A stretch of 64,000 bases of DNA, from contig OX463849.1 in assembly GCA_949825065.1 (NCBI GenBank), positions 744,001 through 808,000 of the forward strand. Reading direction: 5' to 3'. Numbering within the stretch: the stretch's first letter is position 1; each line of letters begins with the position of its first letter. The notes beneath the pieces are model-generated. The model had not been told where the DNA came from. It did not search any database and saw only the letters and a list, made by a program, of their open reading frames with translations. Positions 56,726 to 64,000 of this stretch are shown piece after piece. The stretch is from Odontocerum albicorne (lineage: Eukaryota > Arthropoda > Insecta > Trichoptera > Odontoceridae). A program made the position numbers and the translations under genes.

Positions 56726-57104
56726 GGAATTTATTTTCCAGTTTTACAACGATTTTACATGACATTTATAACGCTATTTTACATAATATGTTGGAGAAAA
56801 TGAAAATGTTTGGTTTTATTCGAAATATTTCATGAATGAAATGTCTTCACCACGCGCGTGCACAGTACGAGTGGGTGTCAATATTTATTATACAAGTATT
56901 GCAACAATTACATTCACATCCTTTAAGGATAATGTAGCGACACTCGATATAAAGTTGTTGTCTTATGTCTTGGATGTAAATAAATGTCGATTTATAATAA
57001 AAAAATTGTGTTGGATTGTATTGTAAGTTTTCGGACAAGTTTTTTTTCACTTAAGTCCTTTTCATTTGAAATATATCGTTCATAAAGTTCTTAGAGTTGC
57101 TTGT
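56726..57104. other. No gene seen
   Basis: AT-rich. Confidence 0.4.
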
Positions 57105-57895
57105 AATGCTATATTACAAATAATGCTATATTACAAAATTGTTTTACAAAGTGTGAACAGCGAAATATTCCAATTAGAGACTTACCTTAAACCTAACCTA
57201 ACCTAACCAAATAACGCTATATATGATACATTAAAAAATTGTTCTACAAAGTGTGAACAGCGAAATCTTCCAATTAGAGGCTTACCTTAAACCTAACCTA
57301 ACCTAATCAAATAACGCTATATATGATACATCAAAAAAATGTTTTACAAAGTGTGAGCAGCGAAATATTCCAATTAGAGACTTACCTTAAACCTAACCTA
57401 ACCTAACCAAATAACGCTATATATGATACATTAAAAAATGTTTTACAAAGTGTGAATAGCGAAATATTCCAATTAGAGACTTACCTTAAACCTAACCTAA
57501 CCTAACCAAATAACGGTATATATGATACATTAAAAAATAGTTTTACAAAGTGTGAACAGCGAAATATTCCAATTAGAGGTTTACCTTAAACCTAACCTAA
57601 CCTAACCTAACCAAATAACGCTATATATGATGTATTAAACAATTGTTTTACAAAGTGTGAACAGCGAAATATTCCAATTAGAGACCTACCTTAAACCTAA
57701 CCTAACATAACCAAATAACGCTATACTATATATGATACATTAAACAATTGTTTTACAAAGTGTGAACAGCGAAATATTCCAATTAGAGACTTACCTTAAA
57801 CCTAACCTAACCTAACCAAATAACGCTATATATGATACATTAAAAAATAGTTTTACAAAGTGTGACCAGCGAAATATTCCAATTAGAGACTTAAA
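57105..57895. repeat. Satellite with telomere-type words, about 101 bp x 8
   Basis: Units TTACAAAGTGTGAACAGCGA, AATATTCCAATTAGAGACTT, ACCTTAAACCTAACCTAACC, TAACCAAATAACGCTATATA, TGATACATTAAAAAATTGTT. Each unit has two to four CCTAA pentamers, the complement of the TTAGG arthropod telomere repeat. The right end breaks straight into the AT-rich element at 57896. Confidence 0.93.
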
Positions 57896-58739
57896 TAAAC
57901 AGATGCGTGAGACTCTCGCGCCGTAGAAGCGAAACTTCTTAGCTTCTAGAAAAAGTTGATTTTATGCATTGCTTTTTTTACCAATGATTTTTTTTTAGGA
58001 TTAGGAAATGGTCATGTGGAATTTAATTCAAGAAAATCTCTCTTAAATAAATAAAAAATGGTTATGTGGAATTTAATTCAAGAAAATCTCTCTTAAATAA
58101 ATAAATAAATGTTCTTTTATTTTTATTTTTAATAATAATTTTAATAATAAATAATAATATAAAACACTTAATAATATTAAATTTATATTTTTTTATATTA
58201 AATATATAAATATTTTTATGTTATTATTCATTATTTTTATTATTATTATAATATATACTTTTATTATATTATTAATAATATATTATTAATGATATTATTA
58301 TATTATATTATTAATTTATTATATTATGATTAATTATAATAAAATAATAATATAATTATTAATATTATAATAACATATACCATATATGTATTATTATAAT
58401 TAAATATTAAATAAATATTAAAATAAATATTAAATGAAATAAAATAAAGTTAATAACTATTAAATATATTAATATAAAAATGATATATGACAAAAATTAT
58501 TTATATTTTTATTTTTAATAATAAAAAATAATAATTTTAATAATAAATAATAATTTTAATAAAATATAACACACTTAATAATATTAAAATAATGTTAATT
58601 ATTATCAGAAATAAATAATTAATAATAATTTATTAATAAATAAAATATTTAATAATAATAATATAATACACCGTTTCACTTTTCGTGACGTTCTGGCCCA
58701 TTGCCCTACTGCGCCTATAGAAGTTTCACTCCAAAAAAT
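57896..58739 (+). mobile_element. AT-rich interspersed element, copy 2
   Basis: Starts AAACAGATGCGTGAGAC, TAGAAGCGAAACTTCTTAGC; AT core; ends CACTTTTCGTGACGTTCTGG and TAGAAGTTTCACT. Same layout as 3594..4383; the cores are only loosely alike. Confidence 0.6.
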
Positions 58740-59394
58740 AATATATTGAAAGCAAAAGTTCTGAAGATATAAATATTACATCCAAAAATGATGAATCATA
58801 AAGAAACAACGCTAATCATTACGAGTCAGGGGAAAGGAATACATACACGTACATGTAAGGAGAATGAAGAATAACAAAACAAGGGTAATACGTTTGAGGC
58901 CCTCGCTCTCGAATTGAAAGAAAAAACCTCCACAAAAAACCTGACGCTGTATCGGGAAGGGTGGGTCGTCTGACAGAGGATAGAGGATGGAGGATGGAGG
59001 GCGGAGGGCGGAGGATCGAGGACGCAGGATCGGACCCCTTCCGTGGGAACTGGTCAGTCCACCGGCACCGACACTACTGTTTGTCTTCTATTATATTATA
59101 TTCAAAACTTTTTGTGCCATACAAAAAAAACATTGATTACACATTTGATATTATTTCTAGACGCGGGGTTCATTTCCATATGGGGTCCGGTGGGAAGCGA
59201 TGCACCGCAGTTCAGGGCAGGGTTTGTTTTTTACAAGACAATTAGATCCAAACCTTAAAGGACTTTGTAACGAGTTTACAGAATATGACCAAATAAGTTA
59301 CAAATTCAAAATCCTATAAATTGTTTTATTGGTCAATTTATGATGTGTTTTATATGGGTGTTAAAACAGTTTGTTTGCTAACAGTATTTTGGCG
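58740..59394. other. No gene; purine-rich tract
   Basis: 58975..59035 is a degenerate purine-rich 7-bp repeat (GGAGGAT/GGAGGGC). No exon recognised. Confidence 0.4.
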
Positions 59395-59645
59395 TAGGCT
59401 GTTATTATTTGAAACACAATGGAGCATTTTGGCAAAGGCTGTTATTATTTGAAACATAATGGAGCATTTTGGCGAAGGCTGTTATTACTTGAAACATAAT
59501 TGAGCATTTTGGCAAAGGCTGTTATTATTTGAAACATAATGGAGCATTTTGGCGAAGGCTGTTATTACTTGAAACATAATTGAGCATTTTGGCAAAGGCT
59601 GTTATTATTTGAAACATAATGGAGCATTTTGGCGAAGGTAGTCAT
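59395..59645. repeat. Minisatellite, 40-bp units (7), alternating variants
   Basis: Units GAGCATTTTGGCAAAGGCTG, TTATTATTTGAAACATAATG. GGCAAAGG and GGCGAAGG variants alternate, so the recent expansion unit was the dimer. Confidence 0.9.
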
Positions 59646-59669
59646 TATTTGAAATATAATGGAGGATTT

Positions 59670-60255
59670 TTACATTTTTTTATTTATCTGTTCGTAGTGT
59701 AACATTCAACACAATTAAATAAGTCGGGATCCGAACCCACTTTTATTTATCTGTTCATATTGTAACATTCAACATAATTGAATAAGTCGGGATCCGAACC
59801 CACATTTATTTATCTGTTCATATTTTAACTTTCATCACAATTGAATACGTCGGGATCCGAACCCACTTTTATTTATCTGTTCATATTGTAACATTCAACA
59901 CAATTAAATAAGTTGGTATCCGAACCCACTTTTATTTATCTGTTCATATTGTAACATTCAACACAATTAAATAAGTCGGTATCCGAACCCACCTTTATTT
60001 ATCTGTTCATATTGTAACATTCAACATAATTGAATACGTCGGAATCCGAACCCACTATTATTTATCTGTTCATATTGTAACATTCAACACAATTAAATAA
60101 GTCGGTATCCGAACCCACCTTTATTTATCTGTTCATATTGTAACATTCAACATAATTGAATACGTCGGAATCCGAACCCACTATTATTTATCTGTTCATA
60201 TTGTAGCATTCAACATAATTGAATAAGTCGGGATCCGAACCCACTGTTATTGAAT
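59670..60255. repeat. Minisatellite from SINE family 2, 62 bp x 9
   Basis: Units TTTATTTATCTGTTCATATT, GTAACATTCAACACAATTAA, ATAAGTCGGGATCCGAACCC, ACT. They correspond to the reverse SINE family 2 head (CGAACCCACTATTATTGACA, ATTACAAAATAAATTGAATG at 8.65 kb). The array ends in a SINE remnant at 60230..60300. Confidence 0.9.
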
Positions 60256-61485
60256 GATCAAAAACATTGCGGGCATAACATTAGGTACTCGTACATCTCA
60301 CATCTTCACATGTTTAGAAAAATATTAGTTAGAAAACAGCGGAAATATTATATTACCAAGGAAAGACGAATTGTCAAGGAATCTTTGTACGATATGTGAT
60401 AGTAATACATTCGGATTAAGGTGCAGTCTAATGAATGTGTCATAAATTTTGATAAGAACTCCCAAAAAAGGGATGTCTTGAAGTACTTCCAAAAATTGCA
60501 TAAACCACCCATATTTTACACTTATGATAGAGGCCGACCATTCCACACTTAGGACCAGCGATTAATTGGTGATTCGGACTTATTGAAGAATGTGGCCGGA
60601 AACTCTCTTCGGTCATATCAGCTTTGAACCACTTGAGTAGGCACAGAACTCGCAGTTCGTCATCGCACGTGAAGGCAATACGTGAAAAGGCAACAACCGT
60701 AGCAAACGTCTACACTTATGAGTATTGTTACCAGACGAACTACGAGTATTTTACTAGACTAGAACCCTTTTTTTCGGGTAATATCGGAAATGGAACCTGA
60801 ACCCCCCCTTCTCCCACGGAACCACGGAAAATAAAAATAAAACTCACAGAAATAAACAAAACTTAAATACAAATTCAATGAAAATCGAAATGGGTTGTTG
60901 AAAATCCACATTATTATTAAAATACAAAGTACTTGATAATCATACAGAGTTGAATGGGTTGTTTCTTTTTATTTATGGAATATTAATTCTCCCATGTTAA
61001 ATATTTAATTTAATCTATTATGTTTCCATAATTATACTCGACACAAAATAAATGATGAGACAGTTGACTTAGTGAGTCGATGAAAGATTGCTACAACTTG
61101 ATAGCCGCCATCAGAGCGAGAGTGCGTATCTTGGTTAAAGCATTAACTCCTTGGTAATAGTTGTAATGTATAATAATATTCCTGTCACGCGTAATGAGAG
61201 AGCGGGGCGGGTGGCAGACTGCACGTTGCACTGCACCACAACGCCAGTCCGTGTAGAGCCTTAACGAACCCGAGGAGTTTATTCCACCTTCATTGCTTGT
61301 GGTGGCGCATCCACAATTCTGAAAACTCTTTTAATAATTCCTCTCTCTGTGTATGATATAATACTTACGCCAGAATATTTCTTTAATAAGAATCCTATTT
61401 TTCGGACCATAACACGCACTTCTACTTAAAATTGGGACGCGTTTTATGGACCGAAGTGCATCTTATGATCCGAAGGTAGGTAATA
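60256..61485. other. No gene; dispersed repeat at 60630..60775
   Basis: 60630..60775 matches 10980..11125 (ACTCGCAGTTCGTCATCGCA; GACGAACTA). Here a CGAGTA is inserted at 60743. The rest is unclassified; a GC-rich patch lies at 61195..61260. Confidence 0.45.
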
Positions 61486-62150
61486 GGTCTTTGTAGAAAA
61501 TAATTTAATACGTGTTAATAGGTCCCTGTAGAAAATAATTAAATACGTGTTAATAGGTCCTTGTAGAAAATAATTTAATACGTGGTAATAGGCCCCTGTA
61601 GAAAATACTTTAATACGTGGTAATAGGTCCTTGTACAAAATAATTTAATACGTGGTAATAGGTCCTTGCAGAAAATAATTTAATACGTGGTAATAGGTCC
61701 TTGTAGAAAATAATTTAATACGTGGTAATAGGCCTCTGTAGAAAAATAATTTAATACGTGGTAATAGGTCCTTGTAGAAAATAATTTAATACGTGGTAAT
61801 AGGTCTTTGTAGAAAATAATTTAATGCGTGGTAATAGGTCCTTGTAGAAAATAATTTAATACGTGGTAATATGTCCTTGTAGAAAATAATTTAATACGTG
61901 GTAATAGGTCCTTGTAGAAAATAATTTAATACGTGGTAATAGGTCTTTGTAGAAAATAATTTAATACGTGGTAATAGGTCCTTGTAGAAAATAATTTAAT
62001 ACGTGGTAATATGTCCTCGTAGAAAATAATTTAATACGTGGTAATAGGTCCTTGTAGAAAATAATTTAATACGTGGTAATAGGCCCCTGTAGAAAATACT
62101 TTAATACGTGGTAATAGGTCCCTGTGGAAAATTATTTAATACGTGGTAAT
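61486..62150. repeat. Minisatellite, 35 bp x 19
   Basis: Units TAATAGGTCCTTGTAGAAAA, TAATTTAATACGTGG, with C/T and G/A variants. Two runs of matching variants suggest block duplication. Confidence 0.93.
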
Positions 62151-62245
62151 ACACATGTTAAGAGTGTACGTATGGGCTGTATGGACAAGTTAAGAGTGTA
62201 CGTATGGGCTGTATGGACATGTTAAGAGTGTACGTATGGGCTATA
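62151..62245. repeat. Minisatellite, 32 bp x 3
   Basis: Units GTTAAGAGTGTACGTATGGG, CTGTATGGACAT. Confidence 0.85.
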
Positions 62246-62269
62246 CTAGGACCATTTTCTTGATGGTTT

Positions 62270-62990
62270 GTCATTTCATATAAGCTCATCAACGTGCATT
62301 ATATTTGTTAAGTATCTCATAAAACATGTGACAATGTGAGATACACGCATACATCCCATCACATCATACACCTTCTCACACAGCTCATACGATCTCTCTA
62401 ATGTTAAATTTCCTTCATTCAAAATATCAAACAATCGATTCAAGCATACTTTCCTTGGTCTTCTTCTACCAGCCATTCTCTCATTTATATTGTTAGTTTT
62501 TCATAATTAATTAGTTCCACGTGCTCTAATCCTCTCATAGTTCTCCTCTTCATCTTACTCCATACACCAGTCTTAAGTTCATATGCACTCCTAATCACTT
62601 TATTCTGTCATACATTGTCATCCCATGATTCTTCTAGGTTCGTACATTTCTACAGTATTTGTTCGACTCTTTTCAGACTTGTTCCATCCACGTTTCAAAC
62701 CTTAACTTCATAGTTGTTATTAAAATACTGTTGTGAACTAGCATCTTGACAGATTTTGATACTGTCTGATATCATTAAATTTACGTAAATACGTAAATAT
62801 ACAAATTATGTATGCGCGTTCTTTCGATAGAAAATTTATTGGAGAATTAGGGGTTAATTATCACCCCGTGTATTCGCCACCCCACTAAGTACACACATTT
62901 TTACAGCATTTAGTCTTGTTCCACGTTTATGTTTCACTCTTATACATCCAAGTTGGTAATAAATACTGTCATCTTAGCAATTATTGATAC
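62270..62990 (-). pseudogene. Non-LTR retrotransposon fragments (family P)
   Basis: 62276..62476 on the minus strand has AGRRRPRKVCLNRLFDILNE, a LINE C-terminal tail. 62480..62720 matches 14880..15320. 62855..62990 repeats part of the same region, so two overlapping fragments lie in tandem. Confidence 0.62.
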
Positions 62991-63125
62991 TGTCCAGTTC
63001 GAGTTTATATGTTTTAGTGCTCCATTGATTTTGTTTCTTATTACACGCCGTTCGATATCCATCATCTAAGAAAATATTATCTAAAGAGCAAAATTCTTCA
63101 ACCTACACCATCGGTCTTTCATTAC

Positions 63126-64000
63126 TCACCCATGTATATAGTTGACTTTCATTACTCACCCATGTATATAGTTGACTTTCATTATTCACCCATGTATATA
63201 GTTGACTTTCATTATTCACCCATGTATATAGTTGACTTTCATTATTCACCCATGTATATAGTTGACTTTCATTACTCACTCATGTATATAGTTGACTTTT
63301 ATTACTCACCCATGTATATAGTTGACTTTCATTTCTCACCCATGTATATAGTTGACTTTCATTATTCACCCATGTATATAGTTGACTTTCATTACTCACC
63401 CATGTATATAGTTGACTTTCATTATTCACCCATGTATATAGTTGGCTTTCATTATTCACCCATGTATACAGTTGACTTTCATTATTCACCCATGTATATA
63501 GTTGACTTTCATTATTCACCCATGTATACAGTTGACTTTCATTATTCACCCATGTATATAGTTGACTTTCATTATTCACCCATGTATATAGTTGACTTTC
63601 ATTATTCACCCATGTATATAGTTGACTTTCATTATTCACCCATGTATATAGTTGACTTTCATTACTCACCCATGTATATAGTTGACTTTCATTATTCACC
63701 CATGTATATAGTTGGCTTTCATTATTCACCCATGTATACAGTTGACTTTCATTATTCACCCATGTATATAGTTGACTTTCATTATTCACCCATGTATACA
63801 GTTGACTTTCATTATTCACCCATGTATATAGTTACTTTCATTATTCACCCATGTATATAGTTGACTTTCATTATTCACCCATGTATATAGTTGACTTTCA
63901 TTATTCACCCATGTATATAGTTGACTTTCATTACTCACTCATGTATATAGTTGACTTTTATTACTCACCCATGTATATAGTTGACTTTCATTACTCACCC
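63126..64000. repeat. Minisatellite, 30 bp x 29 or more, runs off the window
   Basis: Units ATTATTCACCCATGTATATA, GTTGACTTTC. The 30-bp period keeps frames open in both strands (MYIVDFHYSP in one), but one 29-bp unit near 63833 breaks it. Variant units (GGC for GAC, ATACA for ATATA) recur at 9-unit and 22-unit spacing, so blocks were copied. Not a gene. Confidence 0.95.

Noticed and set aside
63132..63860. 242-codon frame of MYIVDFHYSP repeats and its 179-codon opposite-strand frame
   Set aside because: Pure consequence of a 30-bp tandem period; both strands stay open and one 29-bp unit breaks the frame.

Overview
This is AT-rich, repeat-dense eukaryotic nuclear DNA. The lack of operons, the GT-AG introns, the tRNA-derived SINEs and LINE fragments, the mariner/hAT/piggyBac/PIF elements and the interspersed CCTAA runs (the TTAGG arthropod telomere word) point to an arthropod, most likely a non-dipteran insect. 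I cannot name the species.

Only one host gene can be supported: nab, the NGFI-A-binding-protein family transcriptional co-regulator, on the minus strand at 7375..10282. Four exons are joined by GT-AG introns with matching phases. They encode most of the NCD1 domain, a Ser/Pro/Thr-rich linker, NCD2 and a basic C-terminus with a stop. The first exon or exons, with the start codon, were not found. The rest of the window to the right may be a long 5' intron or upstream flank of nab.

Everything else is mobile or tandem DNA. (1) Two nearly identical full-length mariners (998..2283 and 49430..50716) have intact 346-codon DD34D transposases, 31-bp terminal inverted repeats and TA target duplications. 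(2) Non-autonomous DNA elements with readable target duplications: hAT-like (8 bp) at 17040..17816, 21674..22050, 30332..30733 and a tandem dimer at 46827..47052; TTAA-flanked piggyBac-like at 18836..19440, 20041..20661, 35650..35865, 41099..41793 and 42450..43069; TA-flanked foldback MITEs at 19714..19880, 45747..45999 and 56093..56323; a PIF/Harbinger-like element at 33591..34090 with a relic MADF exon; and Tigger/pogo-like remnants. (3) Many 3' fragments of several non-LTR retrotransposon families and at least three SINE-like families. (4) About twenty minisatellite or satellite arrays, several clearly grown out of SINE segments (39.5, 52.3 and 59.7 kb). One has telomere-type words in each unit (57.1 kb) and one runs off the right edge (63.1 kb).

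The most unusual signal is dispersed. The octamer TACGAGTA (or TACTCGTA) occurs about 37 times by eye, where base composition predicts two or three. In several repeat families one copy has it while a paralog has only TA at the same place. This looks like a recurrent 6-bp micro-insertion, TA to TA-CGAG-TA, i.e. CGAG with a TA duplication. It resembles an excision footprint or micro-insertion from a TA-targeting process that no element in the window explains.
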